64,000 nt of DNA from Rhodospirillales bacterium (lineage in GTDB: Bacteria > Pseudomonadota > Alphaproteobacteria > Rhodospirillales > Casp-alpha2). The notes beneath the pieces were generated by a model. The model did no database searches, was not told the origin of the DNA, and saw nothing but the letters and a program-made list of their open reading frames with translations. Both the position numbers and the translations under genes were made by a program. The stretch is from contig JAGLED010000013.1 in NCBI GenBank assembly GCA_023145215.1, positions 1 to 64,000 of the forward strand, written 5' to 3'. Positions 27,128 through 35,613 of this stretch are shown piece after piece (the first letter of the stretch is position 1; each line of letters opens with the position of its first letter).

Positions 27128-28639
27128 ATGACGACGGAGAGAGAATTCAAAGCGGGAGTCGCCGCCGGACATGCCGCGACGGCCGAAGCGGCAGCGTCGA
27201 TCCTGCGCGAAGGCGGCAATGCATTCGACGCGGCGATTGCAGGGTTCCTTGCGGCATGTGTCGCAGAACCTGTGCTGGCGTCTTTAGGCGGCGGCGGCTT
27301 CATGGCCGTAAAGCCAGCCGGCGAAGAAACCGGGGTCTTCGATTTTTTCACCGAAACGCCGCTCAAACGTCCTGTCCGGGGGGACGTCGACTTTCGACCC
27401 ATCGATGTCGATTTCGGAACGACGATACAGGAGTTTCATATCGGTATGGGCGCGGTTGCCACGCCCGGCGCCGTTGCCGGGATATTCGAGATTCATCGTG
27501 CATTGGGGCGTATGCCGATGACCGCAATCGTCGAACCGGCTGTCGAACTCGCCAAGTCCGGGATTCAAGTGAACGCATTTCAGGCATACCTGCTCGGGAT
27601 CGTTGGGCCCATTTACACCGCAAGCGCATCGGCACGCGCGTTCTTCTGCCGTGATGGTGGGAACCAGCTGTTGCGGGACGGTGACTTTTATCATCCCATA
27701 CCGTTTGCGGATTTTCTCGAAGCTCTGGCGGTCGAGGGGGCCGGCCTCTTTTACCTGGGCGAGGTCGCGGCGCGGATCGCCGGTATGGACGGGGTTACGA
27801 TCGGGCGGGACGATCTGTCACGCTACAAGGTGGCGCGGCGGAATCCGCTTCAAAGCCGGGTCAATGGTCACGACGTCTTTTTAAATCCGCCGCCGGCGAT
27901 TGGCGGCGCGCTGATCGACTTCATGCTTAGGGCGCTCGATACGTCAGATCTTGCCGTCGAGGACGCGCTGGGGGGGCGGCACATGAAGGCGCTTGCCGCT
28001 GCCATGGATGCCTGCAACCGCGTTCGGACCGAGAGCCGCATCGATCACGATCCGTTGGCGGGGGCCGCCGCGATTGCCAGGGCGCGCCATCACCCACCCG
28101 CATTTCGGGGGACGACGCACATCAGCGTCGCCGATAAGGACGGCAACATGGCGGCGTTGACTGTTTCCAACGGGGAGGGATGCGGTCATGTCGTTCCCGG
28201 CACGGGGATGATGCTGAACAACATGCTGGGCGAAGACGATCTGAACGCATCGGGGTTCTTTAAGTGGCCCGAGGGCGTGCGGCTGTCGTCGATGATGGCC
28301 CCCGGTATTCTGGTGGCGCCCGACGGCTCATCGACGGCGTTTGGCTCCGGCGGGTCGAACCGGATCCGGACGGCATTGACGCAGGTGATCCTGAACTTGA
28401 GCGTTTTCGGCATGAACGTCGGCGACGCTGTCGATGCGCCACGCATGCATTTGGAAGGTGCAAGGCTCTCGGTCGAGCCGGGCATCGATATCGATGCCAT
28501 CGGGTGGCCGGGAGAGGTTCAAGCCTGGCCTGCACGGAATATGTTCTTTGGCGGTGCGCATCTTATCAAGCGCGATCAGGCAGGCCACGTAACCGGTGCC
28601 GGAGATCAGAGAAGGGACGGGGTTTTTGTTGGCCTTTAG
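27128..28639 (+). CDS. Gamma-glutamyltransferase family protein
   Basis: A 503-residue N-terminal-nucleophile hydrolase precursor. It is related to enzymes that cleave gamma-glutamyl bonds of glutathione or of oligopeptides and process themselves at an internal Thr. AGVAAGHAATAEAAASILREGG is the usual N-terminal region. The cleavage-site motif is RGTTHISVADKDGNMAALT, with the nucleophile about Thr329. The oxyanion region PGTGMMLNNMLGEDDLN and SGGSNRIRTALTQVILNL follow. I see no signal peptide, so it is probably cytoplasmic. Its stop overlaps that of the convergent glycosyltransferase by 4 nt. Confidence 0.9.
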   Translation: MTTEREFKAGVAAGHAATAEAAASILREGGNAFDAAIAGFLAACVAEPVLASLGGGGFMAVKPAGEETGVFDFFTETPLKRPVRGDVDFRPIDVDFGTTIQEFHIGMGAVATPGAVAGIFEIHRALGRMPMTAIVEPAVELAKSGIQVNAFQAYLLGIVGPIYTASASARAFFCRDGGNQLLRDGDFYHPIPFADFLEALAVEGAGLFYLGEVAARIAGMDGVTIGRDDLSRYKVARRNPLQSRVNGHDVFLNPPPAIGGALIDFMLRALDTSDLAVEDALGGRHMKALAAAMDACNRVRTESRIDHDPLAGAAAIARARHHPPAFRGTTHISVADKDGNMAALTVSNGEGCGHVVPGTGMMLNNMLGEDDLNASGFFKWPEGVRLSSMMAPGILVAPDGSSTAFGSGGSNRIRTALTQVILNLSVFGMNVGDAVDAPRMHLEGARLSVEPGIDIDAIGWPGEVQAWPARNMFFGGAHLIKRDQAGHVTGAGDQRRDGVFVGL

Positions 28640-29634
28640 GCGTTGTCGGGTGTGTCTTCGTGAATGGGTCTGGTCGGTTGGCGCCGGGTATCGTGACCGA
28701 TGAATGCGAGCAACAGCTGTACACCCACGATGATCGGCATCGCCGAGAGGATCGCCGTGCCGGCAGTGGCCGGGATGCCGGTGTCAATGCTGCGCCACCA
28801 GTGATACGCCCCATACAGGCTGCCGGCCGGCAACAGGATCGCACCCAGAATAAGTTCCAGAGAGGCGATTCCCACCTCGCGGACGAAATAGGTATCGACG
28901 ATCCGCCGCCACGTGTTGCGAAGATGCCCGAACAGGAAGGTGCAAAAAACGCGGTGTACGACCAGGTGGCTGATTTCTTCGCCGTAATGCGCCCGCATCG
29001 GGACGTCGCGGACGACCGCATTGAGACCGGAAAGCCGGTAAAGCATATCGGATTCGAAGAAAAACCCTTTGGCGATGTCGTCGAGCGGTAACTGACGGGC
29101 GACGTTGGCATGGATTGCGGTAAATCCGTTGGTCGGGTCCATGATGTCCCAATATCCGCTGGATAGCTTCGACATGAGCGTCAACCCCATGTTCCCCATC
29201 AGGCGCACGAACGGCATGCTGCGTACTGCATCGCGCCGGTGTAGTCTGTTGCCCTTGGTGTAATCCGCTTCGTGTCGAAAGATCGGCATGACCAAATTGG
29301 GGATCAGAGACGGATCCATCTGCCCATCCCCGTCGAGTTTGACGATGACGTCACAACCGTCGTCGAGGGCAGCCTTGTATCCGGTCAGGGTGGCGCCGCC
29401 GACGCCTTGGTTTTTCTCGTGCCGGCAGATCTTGACCCTGGGGTCTTTGCTGTTCGCTTCAACATAGTCTCCAGTGGCGTCGGGGCACTTGTCGTCAATG
29501 ACATAAATTGCAGATATATCCGCTCCGATGCCGCTGAGAACATCCAGAATATGGGCTTTTTCGCGGTAACACGGAACGACCACGGCGACCTGGAATTCGC
29601 CAGCGTTCGGGAGTGTCGGTTCGCTTTTTGCCAT
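28636..29634 (-). CDS. GT2 glycosyltransferase with C-terminal membrane anchor
   Basis: A 332-residue family 2 glycosyltransferase similar to polyprenyl-phosphate sugar transferases. The nucleotide-sugar fold starts at VAVVVPCYREKAHILDVL. VIDDKCPDATGDYVE and KNQGVGGATLTGYKAALDDG follow, and the metal-binding motif is IVKLDGDGQMDPSLIPNL. Two TM helices close the protein (ASLELILGAILLPAGSLYGA, SAMPIIVGVQLLLAFIG). It probably moves a sugar to undecaprenyl phosphate at the inner face of the membrane. No partner cell-envelope genes are adjacent. Confidence 0.9.
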   Translation of the reverse strand: MAKSEPTLPNAGEFQVAVVVPCYREKAHILDVLSGIGADISAIYVIDDKCPDATGDYVEANSKDPRVKICRHEKNQGVGGATLTGYKAALDDGCDVIVKLDGDGQMDPSLIPNLVMPIFRHEADYTKGNRLHRRDAVRSMPFVRLMGNMGLTLMSKLSSGYWDIMDPTNGFTAIHANVARQLPLDDIAKGFFFESDMLYRLSGLNAVVRDVPMRAHYGEEISHLVVHRVFCTFLFGHLRNTWRRIVDTYFVREVGIASLELILGAILLPAGSLYGAYHWWRSIDTGIPATAGTAILSAMPIIVGVQLLLAFIGHDTRRQPTRPIHEDTPDNA

Positions 29635-29747
29635 TTATTCTTCCCCAGCTTATGGCGCACAATAAATCACCCGGGAATCAGTGAGCAAGCGCCACGAGCG
29701 CGCGGGGATATTTCTCGGGTTCGCAAAGTTCTTGAATTAGGTCTAAG

Positions 29748-30509
29748 ATGAAACCCATTAATCCGGTGGGAAGTCCGGAAACGGGTGAGGTTGTGCGAAT
29801 GGGGGGCGTGATGTCGGACAGTGAGGCATCGTCACTAAGCGGTATACGCATACTAGAAGGCCTTGGATCGTCGGCACTTGCCGAACTCGAGAAGGCCTGC
29901 AAGTGGCGCCGCTATGTCGACCATGAGCAGATCATCGACCGCCAAAGTGATTCCACGGACGTATTCTTCGTCGTCGAGGGCCGGGTGCGGATCGTCAACT
30001 ACTCTCTCTCCGGAAAAGAAATCACCCTTGAGGATCTGACAGCCGGAAGCCATTTCGGCGAACTTTCCGCGCTTGATGGACAGCCTCGCTCGGCGAGTGT
30101 GATGTCGCTCGACAATTGTTTGATTGCCGCCCTTTCGCAGGACAGGTTCCTTGCTCTCTTACAGGGGAATTCGGAAATCGCATTTCGGGTTTTGCGCGCG
30201 CTTGCGGGGATCATCCGGAATTCGACCGACCGGATCATGGATCTGAGCACTCTTGCAGCAAACAACAGGGTCCAGGCCGATCTGCTGCGCCAGGCGCGGA
30301 GCGGGCTGATCGGTGAAAACCAGGCTGAAATACGACCGATTCCGGTACATGGGGACATTGCCAGTCGGGTTTCCACGACCCGCGAAACCGTGGCGCGCGT
30401 ACTGAGCGACCTGGCCCGGCAGAACATCGTCGAGCGCAAAAAGAATGCGCTGCTGATCAAGGATCTCGCGCAGCTTCGCGAGATGGTCGAGGAAGTCCGC
30501 GGCGAATAA
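29748..30509 (+). CDS. Crp/Fnr-family transcription regulator
   Basis: A 253-residue regulator. The N-terminal cyclic-nucleotide-type beta barrel (about residues 35-145) includes TDVFFVVEGRVRIVNYSLSGK and the phosphate-binding cassette FGELSALDGQPRSASV. That cassette keeps the Arg-Ser pair of true cAMP binders. A long dimer helix leads to a C-terminal winged helix (VHGDIASRVSTTRETVARVL, LARQNIVERKKNALLI). There are no N-terminal Cys for Fe-S, so it is Crp-like rather than Fnr-like. The ATG at 29748 is the longest choice; 29799, after gggtgagg, has the better ribosome site. Confidence 0.9.
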   Translation: MKPINPVGSPETGEVVRMGGVMSDSEASSLSGIRILEGLGSSALAELEKACKWRRYVDHEQIIDRQSDSTDVFFVVEGRVRIVNYSLSGKEITLEDLTAGSHFGELSALDGQPRSASVMSLDNCLIAALSQDRFLALLQGNSEIAFRVLRALAGIIRNSTDRIMDLSTLAANNRVQADLLRQARSGLIGENQAEIRPIPVHGDIASRVSTTRETVARVLSDLARQNIVERKKNALLIKDLAQLREMVEEVRGE

Positions 30510-30566
30510 CGTTGATCAAGTCTTATCCTGTCCGGAACCCAGTAGCGTGAGCCCGGTCACAGATCG

Positions 30567-30574
30567 TTAACCAT
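30567..30574. promoter_or_regulatory. TTAACCAT octamer (possible CtrA half-site)
   Basis: TTAACCAT lies 60 nt before a tiny membrane-peptide gene and about 300 nt before divK. Because DivK controls CtrA in related bacteria, this copy has the most suggestive context of the three in the window. Confidence 0.4.
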
Positions 30575-30633
30575 ATTTTTGCCAAACTCCGTGCATATAT
30601 TACGCGTGCCTGTTTTCAGGACCGGAGGAGCAA

Positions 30634-30729
30634 ATGGTGACGTGGAAGGCTTTTAGTCTCGCCCTGACGCTAATGATTTTGACGGTCGTGCTGGCTTCCG
30701 AATTGAATGGAGGCTTGGCGCCTTTCTAG
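30634..30729 (+). CDS. Small membrane peptide, 31 residues
   Basis: A short frame with a strong ribosome site (accggaggagcaa) before ATG. It encodes a single hydrophobic helix (FSLALTLMILTVVLASEL) with basic residue Lys5 before it and a short Gly/Pro end. The predicted topology is one TM with the N-terminus inside. No homologue can be named by eye. The ribosome site and the clean one-helix design are the reasons to list it. The 147 nt from here to divK holds no other gene that I can see. Confidence 0.5.
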   Translation: MVTWKAFSLALTLMILTVVLASELNGGLAPF

Positions 30730-30879
30730 GTGTCACTTGACGAATGACAGCACCCGGAATAGGTCGGCTACCGGACTTACCATCAATTGACTTGCTACCG
30801 GGAATATACCATGCTCGACGCGACGTCCGTGGGGAAAAAACCCGGCTGTCCGCGTAATAGCCTCCAGGGAAATTAGTTG

Positions 30880-31245
30880 ATGGCGAGTAAAATTCTTATC
30901 GTTGAAGACAACGATCTCAACATGAAGTTGTTCAACGATCTGCTTCAAGCTCATGGTTACGAAACGGTTCAGACCGTCGATGGACGGGATGCATTGAAAC
31001 TGGCGCGTGAGCATTCGCCGGACCTTATCCTGATGGACATCCAGTTGCCGGAAATCTCGGGTCTTGAAGTCACCAAAATGCTGAAGGCGGATGACGACCT
31101 TAAGGGCATCCCGGTAATCGCGGTCACAGCGTTTGCGATGAAGGGTGACGAAGAGAAAATCCGCGAAGGCGGCTGCGAGGGCTATATCGCTAAGCCGATC
31201 TCGGTTCCGCACTTTCTGGACACGGTCAAAAAGTTCCTGAACTGA
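30880..31245 (+). CDS. divK: Cell-cycle response regulator DivK
   Basis: A 121-residue single receiver that in Caulobacter and relatives is phosphorylated by DivJ and dephosphorylated by PleC and modulates the CckA-ChpT-CtrA pathway. The sequence is nearly that of known Div[20 protein letters not shown], phospho-acceptor Asp53 in [36 protein letters not shown] and [12 protein letters not shown] one codon earlier could also start it, but the ATG at 30880 is preferred. A hairpin follows at 31280. Confidence 0.96.
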   Translation: MASKILIVEDNDLNMKLFNDLLQAHGYETVQTVDGRDALKLAREHSPDLILMDIQLPEISGLEVTKMLKADDDLKGIPVIAVTAFAMKGDEEKIREGGCEGYIAKPISVPHFLDTVKKFLN

Positions 31246-31272
31246 CCGGTTTAAAAAAAAACCGCTGCACAT

Positions 31273-31302
31273 AAAAAAACGCGCCGCTGTTTGAGCGGCG
31301 CG
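31273..31302 (-). terminator. Intrinsic terminator of rpmG (possibly also divK)
   Basis: CGCGCCGCT-GTTTG-AGCGGCGCG forms a 9-bp stem. On the minus strand it is followed by seven T, a canonical terminator about 29 nt after the rpmG stop. On the plus strand only a weak T-run (gtttt) follows after 4 nt, so it could work partly for divK. Confidence 0.85.
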
Positions 31303-31330
31303 CGGCGTTTTAGAGGGCGTTTCAGCCTTC

Positions 31331-31498
31331 TTATTTGATCTTAGCTTCCTTGAACAGGACATGCTTGCGGACCACGGGATCGTATTTCCGCATCTGCATC
31401 TTTTCGGTCGAATTCCGCGGGTTCTTCTTGGTGATGTAGAAGAATCCGGTGTCCGCCGTGCTGACGAGACGAATTTGGATGGTCGCCGGTTTCGCCAT
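31331..31498 (-). CDS. rpmG: 50S ribosomal protein L33
   Basis: A 55-residue ribosomal protein: [20 protein letters not shown], then [20 protein letters not shown] and [14 protein letters not shown]. There is no Cys pair, so it is the zinc-independent form. The start at 31498 is fixed by family length. It ends the minus-strand series dprA-topA-rnr-S41-rpmG, with a 112-nt gap from the protease gene and an intrinsic terminator just after it. Confidence 0.97.
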   Translation of the reverse strand: MAKPATIQIRLVSTADTGFFYITKKNPRNSTEKMQMRKYDPVVRKHVLFKEAKIK

Positions 31499-31610
31499 GA
31501 CTTTCGTGTCCTGTCCAAAATCAAAGAACGCCACGCGTTCGAAGAGGCGGCAAGATAGCGGCAACGACGGCCAAGTCAAGGGGGTTCGGAAAAATTCCCG
31601 CAGGCACGGC

Positions 31611-33182
31611 TCAATTGGTGGCTTGCGCGGTGGCCGTGGTCATCCTGAGCGCCCGGGCGTGTAGGCGATGGTTGAGAATCAAGCGCTTGGCGACTTCCAG
31701 ATCGAAAGCCCCTGAGCGGGTCTCCGCAGGACATCCGTCCCGAAGCAATTGCCGTTCCTCATCGCCGAGCATCGCGCGCCGGCGCCAGGAGACCGTTTTA
31801 GCCGCTTGTTCGCCTTCGAGCGCACGCTCAAGAATCCCGGCGACGTGTTCAATATCGGTCTCGCCACTGGTACAGACGGTCGGTACGACCCCCAGCCCAT
31901 GCAGGATATATCCCGATGGGGCGACGAACTTCGACCAGGTGAGGGTGATTTCCCCGTCGTTGGGGAGGCGAATCACCGTTTGCACGCTGCCTTTGCCATA
32001 CGAAGACGTTCCGATGACAACGGCGCGGTCGCGATCCTGCAAGGCCGCAGCGACGATCTCGGCCGCCGACGCGGATTTGCCGTCGATAATCACAACCAAT
32101 GGACGTCCCTGTAATATGTCGGCCCCGCTGGCGCGATAATGATGGAGGCTATCCGGGTGGCGGCCGGATGTGCGCAGAATGTCCCCCTGTGTCAGCACCA
32201 TATTGGCGACATCGATCGACTGGCGAAGCAGGCCGCCCGGATTTCCGCGTAAATCGAGAATCAGCCCCGAAATATGGGGGGCGTCCGGCAGCACGGCTCG
32301 CTTCAGTACGCGTTCAAGCGCATGCGCGGTTTCCTGATTGAAACTGGAAATCTTGATGATGCCGATGCCTTTCTCGACATGCCAATGCACCGTTTCCGGC
32401 ACGATGTGGGCGCGGGCGACCGCAATGGTAAAGGGCTGGACGGCTTCGGACCTGGCCAGCGTGAGTGTAACCTGCGTATGCACGGGGCCCCGGATAAGGC
32501 GTGTTACATCTGAACTGTCGAGCCCTTTGATTTCGTGCCCTTCGACTTTGACGATCCTGTCTCCGGGGCGCATGCCGCTTGTCGCGGCAGGGGTATCGGC
32601 AAGCACCCGGGTGACAATGGCGACGTCGTTCTCAATGCGAAACCGGATCCCGATACCGCCGAAACCGTCGCGGCGCGCGCGATTGCGGGTGGCTTCTTTC
32701 ATGCCGGCATAACGCGAAAAGATGTCGAGGTCGGATAACGCACCGTCGAAGATCGCTTCGTAGATTTTCTCGGATGACGCCGCGCGAATCTCTGGCGAGT
32801 TGTCTCTCGCTTTTTCAGTCAAGGCAACTACGGCAGCACCCCAGGCGCGGGCGTCCCTCTCGGGGGGCAATCGCATGCGGCCGATTTCCTCGCCGTATTC
32901 GAACATCACGAGGTCGCCATGCTGTTCAGAGAGCGTGACCCCCGCGTCGATCGCGCCCAGACCGCGCAATCCCTCTACGCCGATTCGGCGGAGTTCGACG
33001 GGTTCGATGTATTTGTCCGTAATGTTGTCGAAGCCGACGGATATCACCTCGGCTGCAGCAGGTTGAGCAAAGGAAGCAGGTTCAGCGGATTTTTCGCTGC
33101 CCTGGAATGCCGCGCACGCCGACAGCGCGAGCATCGCGATGAGCCCGCCCAACTGCCGCAACGCTTTGATTTCCCCAGTCAT
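31611..33182 (-). CDS. S41-family (C-terminal processing) peptidase, lipoprotein
   Basis: A 523-residue periplasmic protease anchored by lipid. The start at 33182 gives a signal with lipobox LSAC (Cys23); a start at 33227 would add 15 residues. A PDZ domain ([35 protein letters not shown]) precedes the S41 core: [14 protein letters not shown], the catalytic Ser in [15 protein letters not shown] and the general-base Lys in [13 protein letters not shown]. About 110 residues between the signal and the PDZ domain are unassigned and may be a helical lid. It follows rnr by 64 nt. Confidence 0.9.
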   Translation of the reverse strand: MTGEIKALRQLGGLIAMLALSACAAFQGSEKSAEPASFAQPAAAEVISVGFDNITDKYIEPVELRRIGVEGLRGLGAIDAGVTLSEQHGDLVMFEYGEEIGRMRLPPERDARAWGAAVVALTEKARDNSPEIRAASSEKIYEAIFDGALSDLDIFSRYAGMKEATRNRARRDGFGGIGIRFRIENDVAIVTRVLADTPAATSGMRPGDRIVKVEGHEIKGLDSSDVTRLIRGPVHTQVTLTLARSEAVQPFTIAVARAHIVPETVHWHVEKGIGIIKISSFNQETAHALERVLKRAVLPDAPHISGLILDLRGNPGGLLRQSIDVANMVLTQGDILRTSGRHPDSLHHYRASGADILQGRPLVVIIDGKSASAAEIVAAALQDRDRAVVIGTSSYGKGSVQTVIRLPNDGEITLTWSKFVAPSGYILHGLGVVPTVCTSGETDIEHVAGILERALEGEQAAKTVSWRRRAMLGDEERQLLRDGCPAETRSGAFDLEVAKRLILNHRLHARALRMTTATAQATN

Positions 33183-33246
33183 GGGAGCATTTAAGACTAT
33201 CTTCGAGGGCGTGTATATGCCCTGCATCACATCTGGCCGATCCCGT

Positions 33247-35565
33247 TTAACGCGAACCGCCGCTCTTCCCCTTGCCTTTTGACCGTTTCCCGCCGCTCGC
33301 ATCCTGCGCGGCGCGCTTTTGGCGGCGGGCGGCGCGGCTTTTTCCTTTGACCTTTTTGGGCTTCTGTTTGCGGCCCGGTGGCCGATTCCGAGGGCCGCCG
33401 GTTCCCTTGCCGGCGTCGCTCGATTCGCTGCCACCCATGACCTCGAACAGCATGCCGCCGGTGACGGGCGTGACTTCGCGCAGCGTGACTTCGACGCGGT
33501 CCCCGAGCCTGTATACGAGCCCGTTCGAGCGCCCGGTCAATTGGTGGCGTTCTTCGTCGTGGACGTAGTAGTCGTCCGGCAGTGTCTTGATCGGCACCAG
33601 CCCGTCCGCGCCAACGTCATCCACGGTGATGAAGATGCCGAAGCGTGTGACGCCCGATATCCGCGCCATGAAGTTCGCGCCGACCCTGTCTTTCAGGTAA
33701 TACGCGCCATATCGGTCCATCGCATCGCGTTCGGCGGCCTGGGCGCGCCGTTCCGTGACGGACAGATGTTCGCCGATTTTCGAGAAATCGCCGGGGTCTT
33801 CCCCAAGTGCGCCATCATTCGGTTTCATGCCGCGGATCAGGGCGCGATGCACCAAAAGGTCGGCATAGCGCCGGATCGGCGACGTGAAGTGACAGTAGCG
33901 TTTGAGCGCCAGACCGAAGTGGCCAATGTTTTCCGGATCGTACATGGCCTGTGCCTGACTGCGCAGCACCACGTCATTGATCATTTGTTGGTGCGCTGTC
34001 CCATGGGCCTTCTTCAATATCTGGTTGAACCGGCGCGGCGTCAGGGTTTGGCCCTTGTCGAACCGTATGTGCACGCTGTCCAGCACCTCGGAGAGCGCTT
34101 CGATCTTGGAAAGCGCCGGCTCGTCGTGCACCCGGTACATACAGGGTCGTTTTTTCTCTTCCAAAAATTCGGCAGCGGCGACGTTGGCAAGGACCATGAA
34201 CTCTTCGATCAGTTTATGGCTATCCAATCGCTGACGTGGTTCGATTCCGGTGATCTCGCCGTTGTCGTCGAGGATGACGCGTCGCTCGCTGCTCTCGATT
34301 TCGAGGGCGCCCCGGGCCTCGCGGGCCTTCAAAAGAATATCGAAGGCGCCGTAGAGAGGCTCGATGACATCCTCCATAAGAGGAACTGTCATGTCATCCG
34401 GAGTGCCGTCCCGCGCCATTTGAACCTGTTCGTATGTCAGCCGCGCATGAGAGCGCATCATGGCGCGCTTGAATTTCTTGGAGAGGAGTTTGCCTTCGGT
34501 ATCGATCTTGAGATGCGCGACGAGACACGGCCGGTCTTCGTTAGGCCGAAGCGAACACCAGCCGTTGGAGAGCTGTTCGGGCAGCATGGGCACGACCCGG
34601 TCCGGGAAATAGACCGAGTTGCCGCGCTCAAACGCCGCCTTGTCCAAAGCGTCACCCGGTCTGACGTACCAGGCGACGTCGGCAATCGCGACGATCAGCT
34701 TGTAGCCACCGGGGTTCTTCGGATCGACGTCGGGTTCCGCATGCACAGCGTCATCGAAGTCGCGCGCATCGGCGCCGTCGATGGTCACCAGGGGAATGGA
34801 CCTTAGATCGTCGCGGTCGCCCAACGGCGCGGCCTTGGATTTTTCCGCCTGCCGCATGGCGGCATCGGAAAATGCCTCGGGAATACCATGTTGATGCACG
34901 CAGATCAGACTGATCGCGGATGCACCCTCGGCTTCGGATATGCGCTCCAGCACGCGGGCACGTTTAAGGCCAAGGCGCGCGCGCGGCCCGTGAACGCCCT
35001 GCGCACGAACCAGTTCGCCGGGTAGGGCGCCCTTGTCCTGCCCCTTATCGATGACGAATTCGTGGCGCTCGCGTTTATCGACCGGGCGGATTCGAAGTTC
35101 GCCCTCCGCCTCGATGACGATGCCCAGGATATCCGATGGCGCCGCGCCGATGCGGCGGATGATCTTGGCCTCATAGCCGTCTTCGATCTTTTTGAGGCGG
35201 CCCAGAACGCGTTCGCCGGTTCCCGGTGCCGGACCGGGCGCGCCGTCCGGATTGACGTAGATCGTGGGCGGCGTTGCCGCGCTCTCCCATTTGACGGGCT
35301 TGGCAATGACTTCGCCGTCAAGATCGGTCCCCGTGATTTCGATCACGCAGACATTGGGCAGTTGCGCCGGGTCATGCACGTTGTGGCCTCGTCCGGGCAT
35401 GAGGCTGCCTTCGTCCTTCATTTCCTTGAGCACTTTCTTCAGGGTGCGTTTTTGGTCGGCGTCCAACTTGAAGGCGCGGGCAATCTCGCGCTTGCCGACG
35501 CGGCCGTCCTGCGCGCGCACGAAATCGGCGATCTCCTGCTTGGACGGAAAAGGGGCGTCGTTCAT
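33247..35565 (-). CDS. rnr: Ribonuclease R
   Basis: A 772-residue 3'-5' exoribonuclease that degrades structured RNA. An N-terminal winged-helix (IADFVRAQDGRVGKREIARAF) leads to cold-shock-like domains. The RNB catalytic motif is ITIDGADARDFDDAVHAEPD in effect, with the metal-binding Asp cluster, and the core continues through RYCHFTSPIRRYADLLVHR. The S1 domain follows (GVTRFGIFITVDDVGADGLV). The 45-residue C-terminal tail is Lys/Arg/Gly-rich, as in other RNase R enzymes. It begins 48 nt after topA. Confidence 0.97.
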   Translation of the reverse strand: MNDAPFPSKQEIADFVRAQDGRVGKREIARAFKLDADQKRTLKKVLKEMKDEGSLMPGRGHNVHDPAQLPNVCVIEITGTDLDGEVIAKPVKWESAATPPTIYVNPDGAPGPAPGTGERVLGRLKKIEDGYEAKIIRRIGAAPSDILGIVIEAEGELRIRPVDKRERHEFVIDKGQDKGALPGELVRAQGVHGPRARLGLKRARVLERISEAEGASAISLICVHQHGIPEAFSDAAMRQAEKSKAAPLGDRDDLRSIPLVTIDGADARDFDDAVHAEPDVDPKNPGGYKLIVAIADVAWYVRPGDALDKAAFERGNSVYFPDRVVPMLPEQLSNGWCSLRPNEDRPCLVAHLKIDTEGKLLSKKFKRAMMRSHARLTYEQVQMARDGTPDDMTVPLMEDVIEPLYGAFDILLKAREARGALEIESSERRVILDDNGEITGIEPRQRLDSHKLIEEFMVLANVAAAEFLEEKKRPCMYRVHDEPALSKIEALSEVLDSVHIRFDKGQTLTPRRFNQILKKAHGTAHQQMINDVVLRSQAQAMYDPENIGHFGLALKRYCHFTSPIRRYADLLVHRALIRGMKPNDGALGEDPGDFSKIGEHLSVTERRAQAAERDAMDRYGAYYLKDRVGANFMARISGVTRFGIFITVDDVGADGLVPIKTLPDDYYVHDEERHQLTGRSNGLVYRLGDRVEVTLREVTPVTGGMLFEVMGGSESSDAGKGTGGPRNRPPGRKQKPKKVKGKSRAARRQKRAAQDASGGKRSKGKGKSGGSR

Positions 35566-35613
35566 TGCTCGAAGGTAAGCGTGCGCCCGTCAGCCCACAA
35601 GGGGGTGGTTGAA

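Noticed and set aside
33319-34806. Plus-strand frame of 495 codons
   Set aside because: Antisense to rnr; no motif or ribosome site.
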